Below the pieces are notes generated by a model. The model saw only the letters and a program-made list of their open reading frames with translations. It was not told the DNA's origin and searched no databases. The translations under genes were made by a program, and so were the position numbers. 64,000 nucleotides of DNA, from contig CAZKQW010000006.1 of the NCBI GenBank assembly GCA_964555055.1, positions 142,330-206,329 on the forward strand. Direction: 5' to 3'. Positions 9,084 to 17,149 of the stretch are shown here, piece after piece (position 1 is the stretch's first letter; each line of letters opens with the position of its first letter). The DNA is from GCA-016699445 sp964555055 (GTDB lineage Bacteria; UBA10199; JACPAL01; GCA-016699445).

Positions 9084-9220
9084 TTAAATCGCCAAATTAT
9101 CCGGCTGGAGCACCACCGGCTTACGCGGGGAGGCTTTGATGACCTCGGGTTCGCGGTCGTGGGCGAGCTTCAGGAAAGTCCTGGCCCAGCCGACCCAATC
9201 TTTTACTAATGCCTCATCCC
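9084..9220 (-). repeat. Reductase 3'-end repeat, copy B
   Basis: On the minus strand this encodes EALVKDWVGWARTFLKLA then HDREPEVIKASPRKPVVLQP and DNLAI-stop, nearly identical to the last 43-45 residues of the reductase at 11571-13721. The open frame continues a little upstream (to 9296) only by chance. It separates the HigBA cassette from the ATPase cassette and fills most of the 341-bp gap between those genes; the rest (9221-9391) is AT-rich with nothing I recognise. Confidence 0.9.
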
Positions 9221-9391
9221 CCATTTCAATCGAGGGTTGTGTCGAACTAAACTTCCTATTTCGGACAAACGAAGTCCCCTGCTTGACCTGAATCATCCAA
9301 ATCTCACGGATTAGACCCGTCGTATTTTTTCCATTGATTATACATTATTCAACGGGTTATTTTCATCCAAGACTCAAGAAGAGGACATATT

Positions 9392-10576
9392 TTGCCGCAC
9401 CTAAGAAAAAGACATTCTGAAACTCTTATCTTGAAGAGACTCAAAAGCAGCCGAGTACTGACTTTGCAGGGCGCTCGCCAGACGGGGAAGAGCGTTTTGG
9501 CTAGAGATCTGCTTCCTTGCCTGCTTCCACGGGTTTCCTTTGAAACCTTCGATCGCGCGGTCACCAAACGTTTTGCTCAAGGGAACCCCGATACGTTCCT
9601 CGAAAAAAACGCGGAGTTTCATCCTTTGATCATAGATGAAGCCCAGAAAGTGCCCGAGATATTCGATGCTGTGAAACATCAAGTGGATCTTCACCCGACT
9701 CCGGGACGCTATATTCTTTTGGGTTCGTCTGAATTTTCCAGGGAAGTCAGAATACGTGAATCTTTGACCGGCAGAATGAGTCGCATAAGGCTTTATCCTT
9801 TTAATCTCGCCGAAGCTCTGCAGATTCCCGCAAATCCCAGCAAAGCTCCCCTACTTACCAATCAGAAGGCCCGCTGCCAGAGAGCCGATTTACTGCGTCA
9901 TTTCAAATCAAGCGGAATGCCGGGAGTCTTTGCTTTGAGGAATCATTCGGATCGGGAAAGTTTTTTTGAGGATTGGATATCGCTTGTCACCAGCCGGGAT
10001 TTGCTTCTTTTCGTGAGATTGAATCCTGATCCTGATCTTGCTGATGCCATAATTCGAGCCATTCCAAAACTTGACGTACCCGATTCCACCCACCTCTCAC
10101 GGCATCTCCGAGAGAATCCGAAAAAAATTCAAAAACATTTGATGATCCTAGAGCAGCTTTTTGTCCTGCATAAAATTCTTCCTCACCGGCTTAGCACCGG
10201 GAAACCCCTCTATTTTCTTTTAGATGCTGGATTAGCGACTCATCTCGGCGCGTCTTTGGAAAGGCAGTTGCAGACTTGGATGCTTCAGGAACAGCTCTCC
10301 CAGCGTAGTTATCGCGATGACCGGGTATCACGGCTTTTCTATTATCGAAGTGCGCGAGCGGGGATCCTGGATCTCATCTGTGAAACCACGAGGTTTTGTG
10401 CAGCCCTGAAAATCATTTCACGTGAGAGGATTGATTTAAGGGATCTGATGATCCTGAAGGCTTTTCAGGAAAAAGCTAAAAACGGGTCTAAGGTTCAAGC
10501 GATGGCCCTGGCTCCCATTGCCAAACCCGAAATGATTGATGGCATCCAAATTTTCCCTTGGGAAAGTATTGTTTAA
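9392..10576 (+). CDS. AAA ATPase with DUF4143-type C-terminal region
   Basis: A 394-aa protein of the AAA_14/DUF4143 family. TTG is the likely start, with GAGGA eight bases upstream. The N-terminal ATPase has a Walker A (LQGARQTGKSVLA) and Walker B (PLIIDEAQKVPEIF), followed by the family's YILLGSSEFSREVRIRESLTGR block with sensor residues. The C-terminal half (RKNPKKI-like segment, then QLFVLHKILPH...FLLDAGLATHL) corresponds to DUF4143. Such proteins are common in defence and mobile regions, but their role is unsettled. It stands alone between reductase 3'-end copies B and C. Confidence 0.85.
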   Translation: MPHLRKRHSETLILKRLKSSRVLTLQGARQTGKSVLARDLLPCLLPRVSFETFDRAVTKRFAQGNPDTFLEKNAEFHPLIIDEAQKVPEIFDAVKHQVDLHPTPGRYILLGSSEFSREVRIRESLTGRMSRIRLYPFNLAEALQIPANPSKAPLLTNQKARCQRADLLRHFKSSGMPGVFALRNHSDRESFFEDWISLVTSRDLLLFVRLNPDPDLADAIIRAIPKLDVPDSTHLSRHLRENPKKIQKHLMILEQLFVLHKILPHRLSTGKPLYFLLDAGLATHLGASLERQLQTWMLQEQLSQRSYRDDRVSRLFYYRSARAGILDLICETTRFCAALKIISRERIDLRDLMILKAFQEKAKNGSKVQAMALAPIAKPEMIDGIQIFPWESIV

Positions 10577-10606
10577 GACGAAGTCCCCATCGATTCTCGA
10601 CAATTA

Positions 10607-10757
10607 TTAAATCACCAAATTATCCGGCTGGAGCACCACCGGCTTACGCGGGGAGGCTTTGATGACCTCGGGTTCGCGGTCGTGGGCGAGCTTCAGGAAA
10701 GTCCTGGCCCAGCCGACCCAATCCTTCGCCACCACCTCGTCGACCTTCTGTCGCCTG
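10607..10757 (-). repeat. Reductase 3'-end repeat, copy C
   Basis: On the minus strand it reads RRQKVDEVVAKDWVGWA, RTFLKLAHDREPEVIKASP, RKPVVLQPDNLVI and stop: about 50 codons in frame with the reductase end (RRQKVDEALAKDW... there). It is the longest and best preserved of the three extra copies. It lies between the ATPase gene and the nucleotidyltransferase pair. Confidence 0.9.
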
Positions 10758-10852
10758 AAGGGGCGAGTCATCATCCTTCACCAGGAGCGCTAGGACATTC
10801 CCTTTGACCGAGGCAGCTGAAGGTTGATACTCTTAATTCGTTGGAGATTAAA

Positions 10853-11065
10853 ATGACGTCCCAGGATATGAAGTATTGGCAAGGCATCTCTGATATCAAT
10901 AAAAGCCTGTCTAAAGAGAAGCCGAATACCGCTCACGTGTTCGACTTTTTAGACGCTGCTTATCAGTTTGTAGTGGATATCAAGGGCAAAGTGGACACAT
11001 CGGCGTCGGAAGCCATCAACTTGTATAAGACCTGGAAGCTTATTCGAAACAAAAACCATGCTTAA
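10853..11065 (+). CDS. Small partner protein of a nucleotidyltransferase pair
   Basis: A 70-aa protein (MTSQDMKYWQGISDINKSLS...). ATG at 10853 is preferred over an in-frame TTG twelve bases earlier because GGAG lies eight bases before it. It is predicted to be helical (AYQFVVDIKGKVDTSASEAINLYKTWKLI). Its end overlaps the start of the nucleotidyltransferase by eight bases, so they form a translationally coupled pair, as in bicistronic toxin-antitoxin modules. The family is not recognised. Confidence 0.65.
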   Translation: MTSQDMKYWQGISDINKSLSKEKPNTAHVFDFLDAAYQFVVDIKGKVDTSASEAINLYKTWKLIRNKNHA

Positions 11066-11574
11066 TTTTAAGGATATCACGTTTCAAATTCTCGATGTCC
11101 TCGAAAAACATGCGATAAAACACTCTCTCATCGGTGGCATCGCCATCAGCCTTACCGTACGCGAACGGTTTACCAAAGACATCGATTTTACGATCTGGCT
11201 CGAGAACGAAGAACTTTCAAAAAAATTCCTCAAAGATCTTCAGGCCAATCCTCATTGCCGCATCCATACGACTTCATTCGTCTCCATTCCCCATATACCG
11301 GACTTCATCAGGATTTTTTGGGATGAGATCCCCATCGATTTCCTGGTGGCCAATATCGATTATCAACGAGAGCTTCTCGACAGATCCGTAGTCCCGGCCA
11401 CTTCATGTCGCCTCTCCCGAGGATCTATTTATCTTAAAATTACTGGCTGATCGACCCAATGACAGGCAAGATATCGAATGGATTTTACAAATCTATCCTG
11501 ATCTAGACAGGGAATACATAAAGAAATGGTGCCAGATTTGGGAAATCTCAGGTCGCCTTAAAGACCAGTTTTAA
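11058..11574 (+). pseudogene. Nucleotidyltransferase (AbiEii/DUF6036-like) with a frameshift
   Basis: The first 118 or so residues carry the nucleotidyltransferase signature SLIGGIAISL...RFTKDIDFTIWL: the GG motif and metal-binding Asp-x-Asp. The open frame ends prematurely at 11450. In the next frame the typical family end continues: PEDLFILKLLADRPNDRQDIEWIL, then WEISGRLKDQF and TAA at 11572-11574. One extra base near 11413-11418 (CTCTCCCG) would explain this. It is either a real disruption or a read error. Its stop overlaps the convergent reductase stop, so the cassette abuts the reductase gene exactly. Confidence 0.75.
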
Positions 11575-13721
11575 ATCGCCAAATTATCCGGCTGAAGGGC
11601 CACGGGCTTACGCGGGGAGGCTTTGATCACCTCGGGTTCGCGGTCGTGGGCGAGCTTCAGGAAAGTCCTGGCCCAGCCGACCCAATCCTTCGCTAGGGCC
11701 TCGTCGACCTTCTGTCGCCTCAGAGCCTGGATCTCCTTGTGGAACTTCGGGTACTCGGGGAAGAGGTTCGTCTTGACGAAGTGGTTTTCGAATTCATGCG
11801 TGGTTTCGATGTCGTTGAACGTCGGGACGTACCGATAAAAAAGCAGGCCGTCGGCCGCTTTGACGATCGCTTCGTACGCCTTGTAGGCGGCGGATTCGAA
11901 TTCGCCGTGACTTAAGAGAGCTTCGGCGTTTTGCAGGAGCGGATCGCCGTCCTTCACCATCGGAGGCCGTGACTCCACCGCGGCGCCGGCGCATTCGCCG
12001 ATGACGCCTTTTTGCAGTCCGAACTCCTCCGTGCCTTCCCAATCCACGAAGAAAGACGGGTTTTCTTCATAGGCGGGGATCTTCTTGAAGGATTCAAGGA
12101 CCTTCAACGCGCCTTCCTTGCCGACGCGCCCGTAGAATTGGTTGAAGCTTTCTTCCTGCTGGCGGCCGTCCACGTAGTTCGAGACGAGGGCGACGACCGC
12201 ATCCGGCACGTTCTTGGACGGAATGTGCGTGATCAGCTGTCCCACCGCCATGTCGCGGCCGAAATGGCCCCCGAGCACGACTTGGAACGCCGGCACCGTG
12301 TGGCCCTCCACGGGGATCGCGCCGCCGTAGAGGCCGATATTCGCGATGTAGTGCTGGCCGCAGCTATTCGGGCAGCCGCTGATCTTGATGCGCAGGTCCT
12401 TCGCGACTTGCGAGATTTTCCCGTTCGCCTGGTACAAATGCGCTTCGAGCGTGCGCGCCAAGCCCATCGACGACGCGATACCCAAGCGGCACGTGTCCGT
12501 CCCCGGACAAGAGGTCACGTCGTAGATCGTCTGCGCGTCCTTTTTGACGAAATCGATCGCCTTCAGGTCTTGGTAGATGGCCGGTAAGTCTTGGTTACGC
12601 ACCCAGCGGATCAGGAGATTCTGGTGCACCATTAGACGGATGTTCTCGCCGCAATAGCGACGGGAAATATCCGCCAACCTCCTCATTTGGGAAGGCTTCA
12701 TGTCGCCGGTGGTCAAACGTACTTCGACCATCGAGTAGCCCTTTTGCTTCTGCTCCCAGACGTTCGTCTTTTTCCATTGCAGATAATCGGGGCTTTCCGG
12801 AGCGGCGGGAATCGCCGCCGTCACTTGCGGGGCTTTTTCTTCGTAAGAGGAAATCGTCTTTAAATAATCGTTCCATGAGGGATCGACTTCCAGCTCGCTT
12901 CTCTCCTGGCTCACTAAGCGTTTGAATTCCTCGAACCCGACCTTGTCGATGACGAACTTCATCCGGGCCTTGGAGCGGATCTTCCGCTCGCCCAAGCGGT
13001 CGAAGACGCGGATCACGGCCTGGGCCCACGGGATCAACTCCTCCGCCGCCATGAACGGGTCCAAGAGCTTCGCGATGCGCGGGCTCGAACCGAGACCGCC
13101 GCCGACGAAGACTTCGAAGCCGCGTTTACCATTCTGGATTTTCGCCACGAGACCTAAATCATGCAGCATCGGGTACGCCGTCATGACGCCGCCGCCGTCG
13201 AAGGCGATCTTGAATTTCCGCGGGAGGTTTTGACAGATCGGGTTGCGGATCAAGTGCCACGCCATCGCGTGCGCGTAGGGCGTCACGTCGAAGGCTTCCT
13301 GAGGGTCGACGCCGGCGCTGGGCGAAGCGGTGACGTTCCGCACCGTATTGCCGCAGGCTTCGCGCGTCGTGAGGCCGACGGCCTCGAGCTTGCGGATGAG
13401 GTCCGGCGTGTTTTTCACGTCCACGTAATGAATCTGCAGGTCCTGGCGCGTCGTGATGTGCGCGTTGTTGTGCGCGATCGTCTCGGCCAATTCGGCGATG
13501 CATTCGATCTGGGCCGCGTTAATAATGCCCATCGGGATCTTGATCCGGATCATCTGGACGCCGTCCTGGCGCTGTCCGTAAACCCCGTGTTGGAGACGGA
13601 TGCGTTGGAAGGTCTCGGGAGTGATCTGGCCTCCCAGGAACTTATGGACGTTTTCCTCGTAGGATTGGATTTCCTTTTGGATAGCAGGTTGGACGGTAGG
13701 CGATGTTTCGGGGCGCGACAT
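11571..13721 (-). CDS. Ferredoxin-type sulfite/nitrite reductase with C-terminal extension
   Basis: A 716-aa siroheme/[4Fe-4S] reductase reducing sulfite to sulfide or nitrite to ammonia. Two ferredoxin-like half-domains are present (GVYGQRQDGVQMIRIKIP early; GYSMVEVRLTTGDMKPSQMR in the middle). The cofactor cysteines are in TSCPGTDTCRLG and KISGCPNSCGQHY. Residues from about 580 form an extra helical domain (ALLSHGEFESAAYKAYEAIV), which looks HEPN-like; this is uncertain. An AGAGGT site precedes the ATG. Divergent to the rhodanese-MoeB gene, so assimilatory sulfite reduction is the likelier role. The last 45-50 codons occur three more times at 8273, 9084 and 10607, which makes this 3' end a cassette accretion site. 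Confidence 0.88.
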   Translation of the reverse strand: MSRPETSPTVQPAIQKEIQSYEENVHKFLGGQITPETFQRIRLQHGVYGQRQDGVQMIRIKIPMGIINAAQIECIAELAETIAHNNAHITTRQDLQIHYVDVKNTPDLIRKLEAVGLTTREACGNTVRNVTASPSAGVDPQEAFDVTPYAHAMAWHLIRNPICQNLPRKFKIAFDGGGVMTAYPMLHDLGLVAKIQNGKRGFEVFVGGGLGSSPRIAKLLDPFMAAEELIPWAQAVIRVFDRLGERKIRSKARMKFVIDKVGFEEFKRLVSQERSELEVDPSWNDYLKTISSYEEKAPQVTAAIPAAPESPDYLQWKKTNVWEQKQKGYSMVEVRLTTGDMKPSQMRRLADISRRYCGENIRLMVHQNLLIRWVRNQDLPAIYQDLKAIDFVKKDAQTIYDVTSCPGTDTCRLGIASSMGLARTLEAHLYQANGKISQVAKDLRIKISGCPNSCGQHYIANIGLYGGAIPVEGHTVPAFQVVLGGHFGRDMAVGQLITHIPSKNVPDAVVALVSNYVDGRQQEESFNQFYGRVGKEGALKVLESFKKIPAYEENPSFFVDWEGTEEFGLQKGVIGECAGAAVESRPPMVKDGDPLLQNAEALLSHGEFESAAYKAYEAIVKAADGLLFYRYVPTFNDIETTHEFENHFVKTNLFPEYPKFHKEIQALRRQKVDEALAKDWVGWARTFLKLAHDREPEVIKASPRKPVALQPDNLAI

Positions 13722-13787
13722 ACTCGATACCTCTTTCTTCGGACGCTTTCTAATACAGGTCTGGCGCGTGTCAAATGAATACCCTGC

Positions 13788-13816
13788 TTGACAGCGCGGG
13801 GCGGCTGTTCTTTAAA
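13788..13816 (+). promoter_or_regulatory. Candidate sigma-70 promoter of the rhodanese-MoeB gene
   Basis: TTGACA (13788-13793) and TTTAAA (13811-13816) are separated by 17 bp. The predicted start of transcription falls at about 13823, next to the second in-frame ATG (13825), so the message might be leaderless; no ribosome site is visible. Confidence 0.4.
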
Positions 13817-13818
13817 GA

Positions 13819-14997
13819 ATGCCTATGCCGACATTTCAGGACATCATTAAAAAGGTAAAATCCGAGATCCGAGAGGTCCAGCCGAACGAAGCCCGGAAAA
13901 TGACCCAGCAAAACCCCGCCATCGTAATGGTCGACGTGCGTGAGGCCGACGAATGGGAAGGCGGCATCGCCCCCGGGGCGCTCACGATCCAACGCGGCTT
14001 CCTCGAGCTCGACATCGAAGACTCCGTCACCGACAAGAATACGCCGATCATCGCTTACTGCGCGGGCGGCACGCGATCCGCCTTGGCCGCGAAAACCCTG
14101 CAGGACATGGGCTATCAAACCGTCTACTCGATGGCGGGAGGTTTTAACGGCTGGAAGGACGCGGGCTTGCCCATTTTTCATAAGCGGACCCTCACGAAGG
14201 AACAAAACGTCCGTTACTCGCGCCATACCCTCCTCCCGGAAGTCGGCGAGGAAGGCCAATTGAAGCTCCTCGACGCGAAGGTCCTTTTGATCGGGGCCGG
14301 CGGCCTCGGATGCCCGACCGGCCTGTATTTGGCGGCAGCGGGCGTCGGCACGATCGGGATGATCGACTACGACGCGGTAGATCTGTCCAACCTCCAACGC
14401 CAAATCCTCCACAGCGAATCCGAAGTCGGAAATCCCAAGGTGGAGTCCGCCCAACGCCGCTTGAACAGCCTGAATTCGGACATCAAGATCGTTCCCATCC
14501 GCGAAAAACTCTCGCGGGATAACGTCAAGAAGATCGTCGCCGACTATGACATCGTCGTGAACGGCTGCGACAATTTCCCCACGCGCTACCTGATCAACGA
14601 CGTCTGCGTCTTCATGAAAAAACCGCTGGTCGACGGCAGTATTTTCCGCTTCGAAGGCCAAGTGACGATCTTCGACACGGCCAAAGGTGGGCCTTGTTAC
14701 CGCTGCCTCTATCCTGAGCCCCCACCCCCTGAAATGGCGCCTTCCTGCGCCGAGGGTGGCGTTTTAGGCGTCTTGCCCGGGATCATAGGTTCCATTGAGG
14801 CCGTCGAAACGATCAAAGTCATCTTAGGCAAAGGCGAACCGCTTGTCGGCCGACTCCTCATGTATGATGCCTTAGGGGAGCGCTTCCGCGAGATGAAGAT
14901 CCGCCGGGACCCGAAGTGCCCGGTGTGCGGCGACAAACCGACGATCCAAGACCTGATCGATTACGAGTGGTTTTGCAGCAACCCGAACAAACACTAA
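13819..14997 (+). CDS. Rhodanese-MoeB/ThiF fusion, sulfur-carrier adenylyltransferase
   Basis: A 392-aa two-domain protein. Residues about 15-118 are a rhodanese with the catalytic loop CAGGTRSA (Cys81). Residues about 128-392 are an E1-like MoeB/ThiF adenylyltransferase: LIGAGGLGCP nucleotide loop, DLSNLQRQILH, VVNGCDNFPTRYL, and zinc cysteines in CYRCL and CPVCG. Such enzymes adenylate the C-terminal Gly of a ubiquitin-like sulfur carrier and load sulfur on it. In most MoeB-rhodanese fusions the rhodanese is C-terminal; here it is N-terminal. No carrier gene lies next to it. Start is ATG 13819 or 13825. Divergent from the reductase and followed after 26 bp by a peroxiredoxin, suggesting a sulfur-metabolism and redox group. 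Confidence 0.88.
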   Translation: MPMPTFQDIIKKVKSEIREVQPNEARKMTQQNPAIVMVDVREADEWEGGIAPGALTIQRGFLELDIEDSVTDKNTPIIAYCAGGTRSALAAKTLQDMGYQTVYSMAGGFNGWKDAGLPIFHKRTLTKEQNVRYSRHTLLPEVGEEGQLKLLDAKVLLIGAGGLGCPTGLYLAAAGVGTIGMIDYDAVDLSNLQRQILHSESEVGNPKVESAQRRLNSLNSDIKIVPIREKLSRDNVKKIVADYDIVVNGCDNFPTRYLINDVCVFMKKPLVDGSIFRFEGQVTIFDTAKGGPCYRCLYPEPPPPEMAPSCAEGGVLGVLPGIIGSIEAVETIKVILGKGEPLVGRLLMYDALGERFREMKIRRDPKCPVCGDKPTIQDLIDYEWFCSNPNKH

Positions 14998-15023
14998 CTG
15001 GAAGGCTAACTTAAGGAGGAATT

Positions 15024-15611
15024 ATGCAAGTAGGACAAAAAGCCCCTGATTTCAAGGCGACCGCGGCCCTCGGCAACGACGAGTTCAAAGAACTCTCCCT
15101 CGCCGATTACAAAGGCAAGTGGCTCGTCCTGTTCTTTTACCCTTTGGACTTCACGTTCGTCTGCCCCACGGAGATCAACGCGTTTTCCGACGAGATCGAT
15201 AAGTTCAAGAAGATCGGTGCCGAAGTCTTGGGCGTCTCGATCGACAGCCAGTTCTCGCACAACTCTTGGATGAAGATGCCCCGCAAGGAAGGCGGCATCC
15301 AAGGCCTGAAATACCCCCTGCTCGCGGACGTGAACAAGACGATCGCCCAGGACTACGGCGTGCTCATGCCCCCTCCTGCGGGAATCGCGCTCCGCGGCCT
15401 TTTCGTGATCGATCCCGACGGGATCCTCCAGTACCAAACGGTCAACTTCTTGAACTTCGGCCGGTCCACCGAGGAAACCCTCCGCGTGATCCAAGCCATC
15501 CAGACGGTCAAGCAGACCGGCGAAGTCTGCCCCGCCAACTGGAAACCCGGCGAAAAGACCATGAAGGCCGACCCGGTGAAGTCGAAGGAGTATTTTGCGA
15601 CCGTGAAATAA
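15024..15611 (+). CDS. Typical 2-Cys peroxiredoxin (AhpC/Prx1 class)
   Basis: A 195-aa thiol peroxidase reducing hydrogen peroxide and organic hydroperoxides. The peroxidatic cysteine is Cys47 in FTFVCPTE and the resolving cysteine Cys169 in GEVCPANW; both are intact. Length is normal. An excellent AAGGAGGA site precedes the ATG. The gene ends 23 bp before a strong terminator and probably shares a transcript with the rhodanese-MoeB gene. The electron donor is not encoded here. Confidence 0.95.
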   Translation: MQVGQKAPDFKATAALGNDEFKELSLADYKGKWLVLFFYPLDFTFVCPTEINAFSDEIDKFKKIGAEVLGVSIDSQFSHNSWMKMPRKEGGIQGLKYPLLADVNKTIAQDYGVLMPPPAGIALRGLFVIDPDGILQYQTVNFLNFGRSTEETLRVIQAIQTVKQTGEVCPANWKPGEKTMKADPVKSKEYFATVK

Positions 15612-15634
15612 TAAGTTTAGGATAAGGATTACGG

Positions 15635-15667
15635 TAGGGGCGGCTCGAAAGCCGCCCCTATTTTTTT
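15635..15667 (+). terminator. Rho-independent terminator after the peroxiredoxin gene
   Basis: Stem TAGGGGCGGC / GCCGCCCCTA around a short TCGAAA loop is followed by seven T (15661-15667). It terminates plus-strand transcription; the convergent hydrolase gene stops within the T run. Confidence 0.92.
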
Positions 15668-16307
15668 ACGGTAACGCGTCGAACTCTTGGAAAGTCGAGG
15701 CTTTCAACGTCGGATTATGGGACTTTTCGTAGGCGATCGTCGAGACGGGTTTTACCCCGTAGTCATGGCCTGGGTAGACTTTTAGAGTCGGTTCTAATCC
15801 TTTGAGACGCTGCAAACTCTGGTAGAGCGTCTTAGGACTGCCGCCGGGCAGGTCGCTGCGGCCGCAATTGCCCTGGAAAAGCGTGTCACCCGTGAAGAGG
15901 TGGCCGATCGGGTCTTCGTCCGAGAAAAACCAATAACAGACCGACCCCGGCGTGTGGCCTGGGGTGTGAATGACCTTTACTTGAAGCTTCCCTAGGAAAA
16001 ACGAATCCCCTTCTCTCACAACGTGGACGCGAGCGGCGCCCGTATCGACTTCCGGTCGGTCATCGGCATGCACGTAGATCTCGGCGTTCGTCCTCTCGAC
16101 GACGGCTTGGACGCCCTCGACATGGTCGAAATGATGGTGGGTCAATAGGATCTTCGTGACGCGGTAGCCGTCGGTCTCCGCGATTTTCAAGACGCGATCC
16201 ACTTCCCAGGCGGGGTCGATGTAAGCGCATTCCTTCGTGGTGGCGTCCCCCACGAGGTAATTAAAATTTTGCATCAGACCGACTTCAATTTGCCGTAGGT
16301 ACGCCAT
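15666..16307 (-). CDS. MBL-fold hydrolase, glyoxalase II / persulfide dioxygenase-like
   Basis: A 213-aa metallo-beta-lactamase-fold protein with the motif THHHFDHVEG, then HTPGHTPGS, LFTGDTLFQGNCGRSDL and VYPGHDYG, which supply the metal ligands. The GRSDLPGG-type loop is typical of glyoxalase II and persulfide dioxygenase relatives; the sulfur genes nearby would suit a persulfide substrate, but that is inference. The start overlaps the preceding membrane-protein gene by 23 bp, so it is translated as part of a three-gene minus-strand operon. Confidence 0.8.
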   Translation of the reverse strand: MAYLRQIEVGLMQNFNYLVGDATTKECAYIDPAWEVDRVLKIAETDGYRVTKILLTHHHFDHVEGVQAVVERTNAEIYVHADDRPEVDTGAARVHVVREGDSFFLGKLQVKVIHTPGHTPGSVCYWFFSDEDPIGHLFTGDTLFQGNCGRSDLPGGSPKTLYQSLQRLKGLEPTLKVYPGHDYGVKPVSTIAYEKSHNPTLKASTFQEFDALP

Positions 16308-16794
16308 AGATCATGGGGATGATTTTAAGACCGATATAGATGGTGACGGCCATGAGGATGACGTTATAAATTGTCATTTTACGGATCAACCCCGCGAGCT
16401 TTTCCTGTTTTTCGATCGGGCCTTCCATCACGCCGTTGGCCATACGGGTCACTTTCAGACCCATCCCGAAGCATTGGCCCGAGCCAATAAGGAAGATAAG
16501 CGTCGTCAACGCGAACTTCGTCATCAAAAGCGTGCCTAATGACTGGTAGTATTGGGTCCCGAACCCTATTTTGAGGTCCGTCAACCGTATGGCGCCCGTC
16601 ATGAACGTGAGGCAAATCCCGAAGAGGAAGATGGGGTGAAAAAATTGGATCACCTTCGCGAAGACCTTCATGCGTTGCGCCCGGTCTTCGATCAATTGCA
16701 AGGCTGGAGTTACGCCGAAAGCAAATAGAACCGCGCCGCCCAAACTGAGGACGACACCCATCAGATGTAGCCATCGCAAGAGTTCGTGGGACAT
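16285..16794 (-). CDS. Four-helix membrane protein, CopD-like
   Basis: A 169-aa integral membrane protein with about four hydrophobic segments (LHLMGVVLSLGGAVLFAFG; FFHPIFLFGICLTFMTGAI; LLMTKFALTTLIFLIGSG; VILMAVTIYIGLKII). Histidines in the first two helices recall heme- or copper-related CopD/cytochrome-like bundles, but I cannot assign the family firmly. Its start shares one base with the stop of the gene upstream (TAATG) and its end overlaps the MBL hydrolase. Confidence 0.6.
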   Translation of the reverse strand: MSHELLRWLHLMGVVLSLGGAVLFAFGVTPALQLIEDRAQRMKVFAKVIQFFHPIFLFGICLTFMTGAIRLTDLKIGFGTQYYQSLGTLLMTKFALTTLIFLIGSGQCFGMGLKVTRMANGVMEGPIEKQEKLAGLIRKMTIYNVILMAVTIYIGLKIIPMIYGVPTAN

Positions 16795-17033
16795 TATTGA
16801 AGTCCCCCTTTCGCATCCAGCTGCTTGACGAGATCATGGATGATGCCGTGCATCTTGAAGACGAAAAGAAGGCAGAGCGTGAGGGTCAGCGCCAACACCG
16901 CGATCGAGATAAAGGCCCATGTGAGGTGGGAAACGAAGAACTCCTGCCCATGGCCGGCCTTCAGACCGGCGTGCATGGTGAACATCAGACAAATAAAGCT
17001 CAGAACGGACATGACGGAAGCGATGATTCTCAT
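16794..17033 (-). CDS. Small two-helix membrane protein
   Basis: A 79-aa protein (MRIIASVMSVLSFICLMFTMHAG...) with two membrane segments, the second being FISIAVLALTLTLCLLFVF. ATG at 17033 is preferred because GGAG lies eight bases upstream; an in-frame GTG at 17054 is the alternative. It leads the operon with the CopD-like protein and MBL hydrolase. Function unknown. Confidence 0.6.
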   Translation of the reverse strand: MRIIASVMSVLSFICLMFTMHAGLKAGHGQEFFVSHLTWAFISIAVLALTLTLCLLFVFKMHGIIHDLVKQLDAKGGLQ

Positions 17034-17149
17034 GAACGCGACTCCGTAGGGCACTCGCCCCTTCCTGTCAAAGAAATGTCAATTGAGAAGCGTCAAAGGG
17101 ATTGACTCGGCAGAGATATCCGCCTTAGCGAAGCGGCCACGAGGCCGCC

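Noticed and set aside
9084..9296. A 70-codon minus-strand frame downstream of higA
   Set aside because: Its last 45 codons are the copied reductase 3' end (copy B) and the first 25 show no coding character or ribosome site, so it is described as a repeat and not a gene.
11794..13503. Several long open frames antisense or out of frame to the reductase
   Set aside because: They are Arg/Gly/Asp-rich shadows of GC-rich coding sequence with no family features.
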